Below are positions 44,409 through 52,790 of a stretch of DNA of 54,173 bases, one piece after another. Position 1 is the stretch's first letter; every line of letters begins with the position of its first letter. Made by a program: the position numbers and the translations under genes. The DNA is from CBDUXT01 sp965371245 (GTDB lineage: Bacteria > Planctomycetota > Phycisphaerae > UBA1845). The notes below the pieces were generated by a model. That model was not told the DNA's origin. It ran no database searches and worked only from the letters and a program-made list of their open reading frames with translations. Location of the stretch: positions 1 through 54,173 of the forward strand of contig CBDUXT010000033.1 in NCBI GenBank assembly GCA_965371245.1. Direction: 5' to 3'.

Positions 44409-44432
44409 CCCCACCCTTCGTGAAGGGTGGGG
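44409..44432. repeat. Single hairpin related to the family 2 repeats
   Basis: CCCCACCCTTC (44409-44419) and GAAGGGTGGGG (44422-44432) are perfect inverted repeats almost touching each other. The sequence resembles hairpin halves of the double elements at 41735 and 51841. There is no T tract. Confidence 0.6.
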
Positions 44433-44501
44433 TACCGATCACTCAAGACTGCCCAACATCGAGTGCGTCACACGCCACGGTTGTGGACCCGGGCGTCCGC
44501 G

Positions 44502-44529
44502 TTGAGCGCTAGACGGAAATGGTTATCCT
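44502..44529 (+). promoter_or_regulatory. Promoter of the GlcG/HbpS-like gene
   Basis: TTGAGC (44502-44507), a 16-nt spacer and TATCCT (44524-44529), about 55 nt before the start codon at 44585, which has its own ribosome-binding site. Confidence 0.4.
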
Positions 44530-44584
44530 GTCACCGGTCGTCCACTGGTTTGGCATCACAACGACTTACCGAGAGGAAACAATC

Positions 44585-44989
44585 ATGGCGGATCTGTCAC
44601 TGCAACAGGCTCGGCTGGCCTTGGAGGCCTGTGTCGAGAAGTCCAACGAACTCGGCGTCAAGATGAACATCGCGGTGGTGGATTCGGGTGCCAACCTCAA
44701 GGCGTTCGCCCGGATGGATGAGGCCTGGCTGGGCTCGATCGACATCGCCATCCGCAAGGCCCGCACCGCGCGGTTCTTTGACATGAACACGGGGGAGATC
44801 GGAAAACTCTCGCAGCCGGGTGGGGCTCTGTACAACATCGAGCACTCCAATGGTGGTCTGATAACCTTCCCGGGCGGCATCCCAATTGCGAGCGCCTCCG
44901 GCGAGATCATCGGGGCCATCGGGGTGTCGGGCAGCACCGTCGAGAACGACCACGCCGTGGCCAGCGCAGGGGTCGCTGCGACGCGCTGA
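44585..44989 (+). CDS. GlcG/HbpS family protein (DUF336)
   Basis: A 134-residue protein covering the whole GlcG/HbpS domain: LSLQQARLALEACVEKSNEL, MNIAVVDSGANLKAFARMDEAWLGSIDIAIRKARTA split over the fold, GGIPIASASGEIIGAIGVSGSTVENDHAVA at the end. Members bind heme or serve as auxiliary proteins of glycolate or propanediol metabolism; the exact ligand cannot be read from sequence. It is cytoplasmic, as no signal peptide is present from the ATG at 44585, which follows GAGAGG. It stands alone, with a hairpin repeat 36 nt downstream. Confidence 0.88.
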   Translation: MADLSLQQARLALEACVEKSNELGVKMNIAVVDSGANLKAFARMDEAWLGSIDIAIRKARTARFFDMNTGEIGKLSQPGGALYNIEHSNGGLITFPGGIPIASASGEIIGAIGVSGSTVENDHAVASAGVAATR

Positions 44990-45025
44990 AAGGCTTCCTG
45001 ATCACGGCGATCGATGGACCGGAAC

Positions 45026-45084
45026 GTAGGGCCGGCTATTGCCCGCCGTTCGATCACAAGAAGGCGGGCAATAGCCCGCCCTAC
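45026..45084. repeat. REP-like inverted repeat (family 3), copy 1
   Basis: Arms 45026-45047 and 45063-45084 are inverted copies with one mismatch (GTAGGGCCGGCTATTGCC left; GGCAATAGCCCGCCCTAC right). The same arm occurs three times at 52130-52246, and a related sequence at 1-233. Found only between genes. Confidence 0.8.
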
Positions 45085-45178
45085 CTGAAACGAGGTCGAA
45101 GCTTCATGCTCTCTGGAATACCGCGGAGCCCTAAGCACGCAGAGGTCTAGGGGTACCCCGACCGTGCCGATGATTGGG

Positions 45179-45207
45179 TTGACGATGGTTTTTTTCGGGG
45201 CTACCCT
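45179..45207 (+). promoter_or_regulatory. Promoter of the RND efflux operon (leaderless layout)
   Basis: TTGACG (45179-45184), 17-nt spacer, TACCCT (45202-45207). An ATG begins just 7 nt later at 45215, so translation would start at the very 5' end of the message. Confidence 0.5.
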
Positions 45208-45214
45208 CATTCAG

Positions 45215-45559
45215 ATGGCTCGACGCGACACAACCGGGGTGTTCTTCGCCGCTTGGGCGTTATTGGTGTTGCCTGCCCTTTGCACGGCCGGCGCCGTCGG
45301 GCATTTCTGCGACTGCAGCGTCGCCTCCAGTTGCCCCCACGAGACGGATTGCCCGAGTGACCCGTGCAGCCAATTGACGGCGGTTCGGGCTCAGCGAGGC
45401 AACGAGGTCGTGTCGGCCGGTCCGACCCCGGTGGCTTATCCATCCCTTTGTGTGATTCTTCCGCAGCCGTTCTCCACCGAATCCGCCGATCGCGTGTTCG
45501 AGGCGACGGCTCAACCAACCCTGCCCTATCCGCCGAGCGACGTTCCTCTACTCATCTGA
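45215..45559 (+). CDS. Cys-rich exported protein at the head of an RND operon
   Basis: A 114-residue protein. From the ATG at 45215 it starts with a clear signal peptide (MARRDTTGVFFAAWALLVLP), while the open frame back to GTG 45164 would put extra residues before it. Soon after cleavage comes a Cys/His-rich motif (HFCDCSVASSCPHETDCPSD, then PCS), which could bind soft metals such as copper, silver or mercury. The rest is plain and proline-rich. The gene directly precedes a TolC-RND metal efflux set, so it may be a periplasmic metal chaperone or sensor. I know of no characterised member. Confidence 0.65.
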   Translation: MARRDTTGVFFAAWALLVLPALCTAGAVGHFCDCSVASSCPHETDCPSDPCSQLTAVRAQRGNEVVSAGPTPVAYPSLCVILPQPFSTESADRVFEATAQPTLPYPPSDVPLLI

Positions 45560-45695
45560 TTCGTCCGTTCAACTTGATCCAACGCCCGGGGTACGCCTGG
45601 GTTTGTGCTCATGAGCCTGCGATGTATCCACACCCCACGGGTGTAGGCACACTCCGCGAGTGCATGTTGCGGTTCAAACCAGTGAGGAATGTTTG

Positions 45696-47213
45696 ATGCT
45701 TGGAAACGTGTGTGCCCTCGCCTTGGGCGTAGTCGCGGCTGTCGCTTGTTGCGGCTGTGCGATCATCGACCCAACGCTCGACTACGACCGAGCCCGTCGG
45801 CACATTGCGGATGCAACCGGGAACGAGAACATCTATCGCCCGGGCGATGAAGCGATTGCCGAGGAGCGGCTTGAGGTGCTCATGTCCGACGGCCTGACGG
45901 CGGACGAGGCGGCCGAGGTGTGTCTCTTGAACAACCGCCGGCTTCAAGCGGCTTTCTTCGACGTCGGCATGGCCAGGGCGGACGTCGTTCAGTCGGGCTT
46001 GCTTACGAACCCATCGCTGGGGGCGTCGGTGCGCTTTCCTTCGGGCGGCGGGTTGGCGAACGTGGAGGCGAGTTTGGCTCAAAACATCGCCGAGCTATGG
46101 CAAATCCCCGTAAGGAAAAGAGCGGCCGAGCGTGAGCTCGATCGAGCGATTCTCGAGCTTGCGCGGCTGGCGAGCACCCTGGCCTTCCAGAGTAAGGAGG
46201 CGTATTACCGCGCGGTTGCGACGGAACTGCGGCACAAGCTGGCGAAAGAGAATCTTACGCTTGCCCGCAACCTGCTCGAGCTAACCGAGATGCGTCAGCA
46301 GGCCGGCGCCGGCACGGAGCTGGACGTAAACCTCTCACGAGTGGTCGTCGTCGAAGCGGAGTTGGCCCTTGAATCCGCACGCCTTGAGGTCGCCGAGACA
46401 GGTCGGGCGCTGGCGACGCTGTTGGGCATTTCGAGGCCGGCCTCTGACATCGTTCTTGTGACGCCCCTTCCGGACCTGTCGCCGGAGATACCCGAGGCGG
46501 CGCGGCTGATTCAGGTCGCTCGACGCGTCCGCCTGGACATTCGGGCCGCACGGCAGGCGGTTTTGTCTGCTCAGGCTCGATTGGAAGAGGAAACCCGTCG
46601 GGTGTTTCCGACGATTGAGCTTGGCTTACAGCTCGAACGTGGCGCACGACAGAGCGAAGGCGGACGCGACATCCTGGCAGACACCGCCCGTGCGTCCATC
46701 GCCGGCGGCGGGCTGACGGCTCCCGAGATTCAACCGCGTTCCCAGCGGGACCAGGATACCGATTTCATCATCGGGCCAAGCGTGCGCCTGGAGCTCCCGA
46801 TCTTCGACCAAAACCAAGCGCGGATTGCCCGGGCGGCGTATGCGTATGAACAAGCTACCAAGACGCTTGATGCGCTGGACCGTGAACTTACGCAGGAGGT
46901 TCGTGGTGCCGTGGACCGGTCACTCACCGCCTGGCGGTTGCTTCGGGTCTATCAGGATCGCTCGATACCGCTTGCCAAGAGCACGCTTAAGCTGTCAAGC
47001 GAAGCGTATAAGGCGGGTCGTACCTCGTTTCTTTCCGTGCTCGAAGCACAACGTTTCTTCCTGGACACGCGTACGCGGTACGTCGAGGCGGCCGAGAGAG
47101 CCGCCGTAACCATTCCGGAAGTGGAGCGAACCATCGGGCTGCCGTTTGCGGAGCTTATCGAGCGAGCACGCGCTGAGCCGGACCCGGAAACGAGGCAGGG
47201 GGTCAAACCATGA
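45696..47213 (+). CDS. TolC-family outer membrane lipoprotein of a metal efflux system
   Basis: A 505-residue outer membrane factor of the CusC/CzcC branch. It has a lipoprotein signal (ALALGVVAAVACCGC) and two repeats of the long coiled-coil helices (LLNNRRLQAAFFDVGMARAD... and VLSAQARLEEETRRVFPTIELG), with typical beta-strand parts around them (NPSLGASVRFPSGG). It forms the outer channel of a tripartite pump that exports heavy-metal cations. GAGGA lies eight bases before the ATG. Its stop overlaps the next small gene (ATGA), then the adaptor and pump follow. Confidence 0.92.
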   Translation: MLGNVCALALGVVAAVACCGCAIIDPTLDYDRARRHIADATGNENIYRPGDEAIAEERLEVLMSDGLTADEAAEVCLLNNRRLQAAFFDVGMARADVVQSGLLTNPSLGASVRFPSGGGLANVEASLAQNIAELWQIPVRKRAAERELDRAILELARLASTLAFQSKEAYYRAVATELRHKLAKENLTLARNLLELTEMRQQAGAGTELDVNLSRVVVVEAELALESARLEVAETGRALATLLGISRPASDIVLVTPLPDLSPEIPEAARLIQVARRVRLDIRAARQAVLSAQARLEEETRRVFPTIELGLQLERGARQSEGGRDILADTARASIAGGGLTAPEIQPRSQRDQDTDFIIGPSVRLELPIFDQNQARIARAAYAYEQATKTLDALDRELTQEVRGAVDRSLTAWRLLRVYQDRSIPLAKSTLKLSSEAYKAGRTSFLSVLEAQRFFLDTRTRYVEAAERAAVTIPEVERTIGLPFAELIERARAEPDPETRQGVKP

Positions 47214-47353
47214 TGAAAAGAGACCGGCGCACCGTGTGGGTCGCGGGCCTTATGACGGCTCTTGCCGGCGGCTGTACGGGTGCTGACCAGAGTGTCTTGG
47301 GTACGTTCGTTTGTGATCTTATGGCGAGTTCCCTCGCGGCGTTTCTGTTTTGA
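47210..47353 (+). CDS. 47-residue lipoprotein between TolC and adaptor genes
   Basis: A small ORF of 47 residues starting MMKRDRRTVWVAGLMTALAG and reaching a lipobox-like AGGC at residues 19-22, then a short tail ending ASSLAAFLF. The ATG overlaps the stop of the TolC gene (ATGA) and AGGGGG lies just upstream, so it is well placed for translation. The second hydrophobic segment at the C-terminus might insert in a membrane. It may be a small accessory of the pump. I do not recognise a named family. Confidence 0.6.
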   Translation: MMKRDRRTVWVAGLMTALAGGCTGADQSVLGTFVCDLMASSLAAFLF

Positions 47354-47387
47354 ACGCGTCCGGACAAGACGCGGGAGAGTTGAACTG

Positions 47388-48641
47388 ATGGCGAAAAACA
47401 CGACAGCGGTCGGCCTCGTGGCCCTCCTGCTTGGGCTGGGCGGCGGTGTCTTTGGTACGTATGCCTGGCTTCGAGAGGCGGCGCCGACAGGTGATGAGCA
47501 TCACGACGAGGAAGCTGATCCCGATGGGCACCATGACGAGGAAGAGGCGGATCCTGGTGGTCGGGGCGAAGTACACCACGAGGGCGAGATTGATATATCA
47601 CCCGCCTTGCGGCGGGAGTTTGGCATTGAAGTTAGCCAGGCCGCCGGGGGACGCATTCTTCGCCAGCTAACCCTTTCCGGCGAGGTCGTTCTGAACGCTG
47701 ACCGCGTCGCGCATATCGTCCCGCGTGTTTCGGGCCAGGTTCGCGAGGTTCACGCGCATCTTGGTGACAAGGTGCGTGCCGGCGACGTGCTCGCGGTGAT
47801 TGACAGCCGAGAGCTTGCCGAGGCCAAGGCGCGAGACCTGGGGACGGAGGCAAAGCTATCGCTCATGCGGGCGAGCCTGGCGCGAGTCGAGAAGCTCTTC
47901 CAAAAGAAAATTGCCCCGGAGGAGGAACTCCTCAAGGCGCGGCAAGAGCTTGCGGAGGCAGAGATCGACCACCGCACGGCCGAGGCAACGCTCCATGCGC
48001 TGGGGCTTTCGCAGACCCAGGTGCGAGCGCTGCACGAAGGGAACGACGTTGACTACTCGCGATACCAAATCAACGCGCCGTTCGACGGCGTCGTGATTGA
48101 AAAGCACGTGACGCTTGGCGAAGTCGTAGGCCCTGAGTCCGACGTCTTTGTGCTCGCCGACCTGAGCGACGTCTGGGCGAATCTGACGGTGTATCAAAAG
48201 GACGTCGCGTCGGTTCGCGTCGGCCAGGCCGTGACGGTTTCGGCCGGTGGCGGTTTGGCGGCGTCGGGTTCGCTTGCCTATGTTAGCTCGGTGGTTGACG
48301 AAGCCACCCGGACGGCAACGGCTCGGGTGGTGATAGCCAATGCCGGGCGGCGGTGGCGCCCCGGCCTCTTTATCACCGGGCGCTTGGAGGTTGAGAGTAG
48401 CGACGTCGGCGTCCTCGTTCCCAAGACGGCGTTACAAACGGTCGAAGGGCGGGCGTGCGTGTTCGTCGAAACGGACCACGGATTCGTCCTGCGATCGGTT
48501 GTGATGGGTCGTTTGGATGCAACGAACGTCGAGATTACGGAGGGGCTTTCCGCCGGCGAACGGTACGTTTCGATCGGGGCCTTTAGTCTGAAGGCCGAAC
48601 TCGGCAAGGAAGCCTTTGCCGGTGACGGGCATCACCATTAG
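47388..48641 (+). CDS. RND efflux periplasmic adaptor with His-rich ends
   Basis: A 417-residue membrane fusion protein of the CusB/CzcB family. After a signal or anchor helix comes a His/Asp/Glu-rich segment (DEHHDEEADPDGHHDEEE at about residues 36-53), then the barrel-sandwich/lipoyl domain (VSGQVREVHAHLGDKVRAGDVLAVID split over 105-135), a long helical hairpin and the beta-barrel (DVWANLTVYQKDVASVRVGQ); the last residues are GDGHHH. The His clusters probably bind the exported metal, suggesting Zn, Co, Ni or Cu. GGGAGAG precedes the ATG. The pump gene starts 22 nt after the stop. Confidence 0.92.
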   Translation: MAKNTTAVGLVALLLGLGGGVFGTYAWLREAAPTGDEHHDEEADPDGHHDEEEADPGGRGEVHHEGEIDISPALRREFGIEVSQAAGGRILRQLTLSGEVVLNADRVAHIVPRVSGQVREVHAHLGDKVRAGDVLAVIDSRELAEAKARDLGTEAKLSLMRASLARVEKLFQKKIAPEEELLKARQELAEAEIDHRTAEATLHALGLSQTQVRALHEGNDVDYSRYQINAPFDGVVIEKHVTLGEVVGPESDVFVLADLSDVWANLTVYQKDVASVRVGQAVTVSAGGGLAASGSLAYVSSVVDEATRTATARVVIANAGRRWRPGLFITGRLEVESSDVGVLVPKTALQTVEGRACVFVETDHGFVLRSVVMGRLDATNVEITEGLSAGERYVSIGAFSLKAELGKEAFAGDGHHH

Positions 48642-48663
48642 CCGGCACGGGGAATCGACCGGG

Positions 48664-51600
48664 ATGATTGACCGATTGATTGATTCTGGGCTGCGTAATC
48701 GCCTGCTCATGCTGGTCGTTGCGGCGCTCGTGATGGGTGCCGGCTACCACGCCTACCGCGGGCTTCCCGTGGATGCGTTTCCCGATGTGTCGCCGAACCT
48801 GGTGCAGGTCTTCACGGTCACCGAGGGGCTCGCCCCCGAGGAAATCGAGAAGTTCGTCACCTACCCGATCGAGGCGGCGATGAACGGGCTTCCGGGGGTG
48901 GGCAACGTTCGCTCGGTCTCGAACTTCGGCCTCTCTGTCGTGAACGTCTATTTCGAGGACGGGATGGACATCTACTTCGCTCGCCAGATCGTCGGCGAGC
49001 GGCTGCAGGAGGCTCGGGAACAAATCCCGGACGGGTTCGGCGACCCGGAGATGGGTCCGATTGCCACGGGCATGGGGCTGGTGCTCTTTTACTATCTGGA
49101 CGATACGACCGGGCGGTATTCACTCGAAGAGCTCCGGACGATGCAAGATTGGATCGTGAAGTTCAACCTGCAAACCGTCCCCGGGGTGACGGAAGTTCTC
49201 GGCATCGGCGGTCACGAGAAGCAGTATCACGTCGTGATCGATCCGGCCGCCTTGCTTCGATACGACGTGCCGCTTGGTGAAGTGATTGACCGGATCGAAT
49301 CCAACAACCTCAACGTCGGGGCGCAGTTCATCGAGAAAAACGCCGAGGAGTTCATCGTCCGTTCGGTGGGCCTCGCTTCTTCGATTGATGACCTCAAGTC
49401 GATCGTCGTCAAGTCGGTCGATGGAAACCCGATCTTTCTGAGCGACCTCGGACAGATCAAAGTGGGTGGAGCCGTCCGGCGCGGCGTGCAAACTCGAAAC
49501 GGCATCGGTGAGGTTGTCTCGGGCATGGTCGTCAAGCTCTTCGGAACCAACTCCTCGACCGTCATCGGGCGGGTCGAAGAACGCCTTCGTCAGATCAACA
49601 AGATCCTTCCCGAGGGTGTTCGCATTGTTCCTTACTATGAACAAAAAAGCCTTGTAGAGGCCTGCGTGCGGACCGTGACCCACGCACTCGCGCAGGGGGT
49701 CGTGTTCGTGGCCGTCGTGCTGCTTGTGTTCATGGGCGGCGTGCGCGCCAGCGCGGTGGTCGTGGTGTCCATCCCGTTTTCCATTCTGTTCGCGTTTCTT
49801 CTGATGGGCTATTTCGGCATATCGGCCAACCTGATGTCACTAGGTGGATTGGCCATTGCCATCGGCATGATGGTCGATGGCACGATCGTGATGGTCGAAA
49901 ACGTGGATCGGCTGCTTCGAGGCGCCGAGCCCGGCGAGTCGCGGGCCGACCTTGTGGGTCGTGCGTGTCGCGAGGTGGGCCGCCCGATTGCGTTCGCGAT
50001 TTCCATCATCATCCTCGTGTTCCTGCCGCTGTTCACGCTTCAGGGCGTCGAGGGGAAGATGTTTCGACCGCTTGCTTACACGGTGGCCCTGGCGATGGGC
50101 GGCTCGCTGATCTTTGCCGTGATCCTGGCACCGACGCTGAGCTATCTGTTCATGCGGGCTCCGCGTGTACGGCACGACGCGGCTCATCGAGATGCCCTGG
50201 TGGTTCGCATGCTGCTGGGTCCCTATCGACCGGCAGTCAGCTTCTTTGTGCGGCATCGCCTGGTGGCGGTGGTTCTTTCGGGCGGGCTCTTGGGCCTTGG
50301 CGTCCGGGTTTTCCCGCTTCTGGGGTCGGAGTTCACCCCCGCGCTGAACGAGGGTTCGCTCGTTGTTCGTCTTTCGATGGCCCCGTCGATTTCGCTGGAG
50401 GAAAGCAAGAACACGACGCTCCGCGTGGAAAAACGGCTGATGAACATTCCGGAAGTGACGGAGGTGGTCAGCCGTATCGGTCGGGGCGAGGTGGGTGCCC
50501 ACACCGACCCGGTGAACAGTGCGGAGATGTATGTGCTTCTTAAGCCCATCGCGGAGTGGACCTCGGCCGGCACGCGGGAGGGACTCGAGGATGTCATGCG
50601 GGAGCGTCTGGCGGATATTCCCGGGGTGCTCACGAGTTTTACGCAACCGATTGCGATGACGGTGGATGAACTCCTCGAGGGTGTTCGGGCCGAACTGGCC
50701 ATCAAACTCTTTGGTGATGACCTGGATGTTCTCAAACAAAAGGCGGATGAAATAGCCGCCGTGGTGCAGTCCGTTCGCGGCGCGGCCGACGTTCAACCCG
50801 ATCAGGTGAGTGGCACGCCGCAACTGCTCATCGAGGTGAACCGAGAGGCGATCGCCCGCTATGGCATCAACGTCTCCGATGTCCAGGAAGTGATTCGGGC
50901 GGCCGTGGGCGGCCAGGTGGCCGGGCAGATTTTCGAGGGGATTCGACGCTTCGACATCCTCGTGCGATACGCGCCCCGGTTCCGATCAACGCCCGAGGCG
51001 ATCAAGGAGATTCTCGTCGAGGGGGCAAACGGCATGAAGGTTCCCTTGGAGCAACTCGCCACGATACGCGAGATTGTCGGGCCGCGACAGATCACGCGCG
51101 AAAAGAACCAGCGCTTCATCACGGTTCAGTGCAACGTCACCGGTCGGGACATCGGCTCGTTTGTCGAAGAGGCACAGGCCGCGATCGAAGAGCGCGTGAC
51201 GTTGCCGCCCGGGTATTTCGTCACCTGGGGCGGGCAGTTCCGCTTGCAGCAGGAAGCGAACAAGCGGCTGGCGGTCGTGGTGCCCGTGACGCTCGTCGTG
51301 ATTCTTCTTTTGCTGGTGAGCAGCTTTCATTCGCTGAAAAACTCGCTGCTCATCTTGCTCAACATTCCGCTTGCCCTGGTGGGCGGGGTGGTGGGTTTGT
51401 GGCTTACCGGGCAAAACCTTTCCGTCCCGGCCTCCGTGGGCTTCATTGCCCTTTTTGGGATCGCCCTGGAAAACGGCATGGTGTTGGTGACCTACCTGAA
51501 CCAGCTTATCAAAGAAGGGGTGCCGCTGGATGAGGCGTCGGTGCGCGGGGCGTGTCTGCGGGTGCGACCGGTGCTCATGACCGCCACCACCACGGCACTG

Positions 51601-51777
51601 GGTCTGATCCCGCTGTTATTTGCAACCGGAACAGGAAGCGAGGTGCAGCGACCACTGGCCACCGTCGTTGTGGGAGGGCTGGTGACTTCGACGTTCCTCA
51701 CGTTGCTGGTCATCCCGGCGCTGTACAAATGGTTCTCGCCGGAACGCGAGGAGTTTGTTCTGCCGAGCGCCGGATGA
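48664..51777 (+). CDS. Heavy-metal efflux RND pump (CusA/CzcA family)
   Basis: A 1037-residue inner-membrane pump with 12 predicted transmembrane segments in two halves and two large periplasmic loops. Family marks: PVDAFPDVSPNLVQV near the start, the proton-relay segment in TM4 (GLAIAIGMMVDGTIVMVEN), and GSEVQRPLATVVVGGLVTST near the end. It exports metal cations using the proton gradient through the adaptor and TolC protein encoded upstream. Metal specificity cannot be fixed by eye. The ATG at 48664 gives the normal family N-terminus (MIDRLIDSGLRNR); the frame back to 48616 overlaps the adaptor. Confidence 0.95.
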   Translation: MIDRLIDSGLRNRLLMLVVAALVMGAGYHAYRGLPVDAFPDVSPNLVQVFTVTEGLAPEEIEKFVTYPIEAAMNGLPGVGNVRSVSNFGLSVVNVYFEDGMDIYFARQIVGERLQEAREQIPDGFGDPEMGPIATGMGLVLFYYLDDTTGRYSLEELRTMQDWIVKFNLQTVPGVTEVLGIGGHEKQYHVVIDPAALLRYDVPLGEVIDRIESNNLNVGAQFIEKNAEEFIVRSVGLASSIDDLKSIVVKSVDGNPIFLSDLGQIKVGGAVRRGVQTRNGIGEVVSGMVVKLFGTNSSTVIGRVEERLRQINKILPEGVRIVPYYEQKSLVEACVRTVTHALAQGVVFVAVVLLVFMGGVRASAVVVVSIPFSILFAFLLMGYFGISANLMSLGGLAIAIGMMVDGTIVMVENVDRLLRGAEPGESRADLVGRACREVGRPIAFAISIIILVFLPLFTLQGVEGKMFRPLAYTVALAMGGSLIFAVILAPTLSYLFMRAPRVRHDAAHRDALVVRMLLGPYRPAVSFFVRHRLVAVVLSGGLLGLGVRVFPLLGSEFTPALNEGSLVVRLSMAPSISLEESKNTTLRVEKRLMNIPEVTEVVSRIGRGEVGAHTDPVNSAEMYVLLKPIAEWTSAGTREGLEDVMRERLADIPGVLTSFTQPIAMTVDELLEGVRAELAIKLFGDDLDVLKQKADEIAAVVQSVRGAADVQPDQVSGTPQLLIEVNREAIARYGINVSDVQEVIRAAVGGQVAGQIFEGIRRFDILVRYAPRFRSTPEAIKEILVEGANGMKVPLEQLATIREIVGPRQITREKNQRFITVQCNVTGRDIGSFVEEAQAAIEERVTLPPGYFVTWGGQFRLQQEANKRLAVVVPVTLVVILLLLVSSFHSLKNSLLILLNIPLALVGGVVGLWLTGQNLSVPASVGFIALFGIALENGMVLVTYLNQLIKEGVPLDEASVRGACLRVRPVLMTATTTALGLIPLLFATGTGSEVQRPLATVVVGGLVTSTFLTLLVIPALYKWFSPEREEFVLPSAG

Positions 51778-51840
51778 CCCCCCAGCATGGGGCGATGTGA
51801 CCACGCACACCGACTCCCACTCGTGGACGCTCGCATGGTC

Positions 51841-51956
51841 GGGTGGCCCATCCGCCGCGCAGCGATGGGTGGGGTCACGATGATCGACCGTCGAAGACCT
51901 TACGTCTGTCCAATCATCGCGACCCCACCCTTTGCTCTCGCAAAGGATGGGTCACC
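51841..51956. repeat. Double-hairpin intergenic repeat (family 2), copy 2
   Basis: The left half spans 51841-51875 (GGGTGGCCCATC ... GATGGGTGGGGTC) and the right half 51921-51956 (GACCCCACCC ... GGATGGGTCACC); each can fold and the two are inverted to each other. It has the same plan as the element at 41735-41815. It lies between the intact pump gene and the remnant of a second pump. Confidence 0.7.
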
Positions 51957-52108
51957 AGGCCGTATCCACCAGCGCCGGCGCCGAAGTTCAGCGCCCACTC
52001 GCCACCGCGGTCATCGGCGGCTTGGTCACCTCAACCTTCTTGACCCTCTTCGTCCTGCCCTCGGTGTACCGATGGTTTGATGGCGGTGAGACGGAAGGGG
52101 AGAAGTGA
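51947..52108 (+). pseudogene. 3' remnant of a second CzcA/CusA-type RND pump
   Basis: The reading frame ending at TGA 52106-52108 encodes STSAGAEVQRPLATAVIGGL, then VTSTFLTLFVLPSVYRWFDG, an almost perfect match to the last 40 residues of a heavy-metal RND pump. It matches the intact upstream pump's end (GSEVQRPLATVVVGGLVTST) but differs enough to come from another paralogue. Nothing of the remaining thousand residues is present; similarity stops near 51960, where the family 2 repeat begins. It is a deletion remnant, probably formed by recombination between tandem pump genes. Confidence 0.85.
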
Positions 52109-52129
52109 CCCCGTACAGCCGGTGCCAAC

Positions 52130-52246
52130 GTAGGTCGGGTTATTGCCCGACGAAGGGATGGCCACACGATGCGGACGACGGCAGGCAATAGCCTGCCCTA
52201 CCAGGGTTTGAACCGAGATCAATGTAGGGCAGGCTATTGCCTGCCT
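52130..52246. repeat. REP-like cluster (family 3), three arms
   Basis: Three related arms: 52130-52151 (GTAGGTCGGGTTATTGCC), 52181-52202 (inverted, GGCAATAGCCTGCCCTAC) and 52224-52246 (GTAGGGCAGGCTATTGCC). The second and third are near-perfect inverted copies. The first is also the link to the element at 1-233. Confidence 0.8.
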
Positions 52247-52307
52247 CCAGCAGCGGTTACAATGCCCCCATGCCGAACTACGTTCGATGGCGAGAAAAAG
52301 GTGCCTC

Positions 52308-52790
52308 CTATTTCTTCAGCGACTCTTCGTATCGCCTCCATTCGTCTTGCGTCGCATATCTGGCAATGCAGGGGAATGGATCGTCCGTGCTGCTCCGCCT
52401 ATGCCAGTTGGTGAGCAGCTTGATACCCACCTCGCTCGCGGAGATCGGGATGACCCAGCGTCTGGGCTGCCCCGTCTCCTCGCTCCGCTCGAACCTCTCC
52501 AACAATTCCTCGGTTACCGGCGTCAGGGAGGCGCGGCCTCGTTCGGCAACAGTCGGGATGAACTGGCTCTCGCGAAGGAGGCGCCGTAGAAAGGGGAAGA
52601 AGCACAATGTGGTTTTCGCGTGCCCAAGCGGCTGATTGCGCGTGACCGGATGCAGGAAGAAGTACTCGACAAACTGAAATGTCACCACGCCATGGCGATC
52701 GAAGAACTCGCGCAAGAGGTCGCTCGCTCGCTTGTGACAGCCGAAGGCAACGACCTCGAACTTCGCTCGGTCACTGTAGTCCCACTGCAC
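52308..52790 (-). CDS. Hypothetical protein coupled to a methyltransferase gene
   Basis: A 160-residue soluble protein without signal peptide or membrane segment. It is rich in aromatic and charged residues (FDRHGVVTFQFVEYFFLHPV; RRWVIPISASEVGIKLLTNW). It starts at a GTG immediately after the TAG of the methyltransferase gene, so translation is coupled. Codon use is less GC-biased than in most genes of the window, which hints at horizontal origin. I recognise no family. Confidence 0.6.
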   Translation of the reverse strand: MQWDYSDRAKFEVVAFGCHKRASDLLREFFDRHGVVTFQFVEYFFLHPVTRNQPLGHAKTTLCFFPFLRRLLRESQFIPTVAERGRASLTPVTEELLERFERSEETGQPRRWVIPISASEVGIKLLTNWHRRSSTDDPFPCIARYATQDEWRRYEESLKK

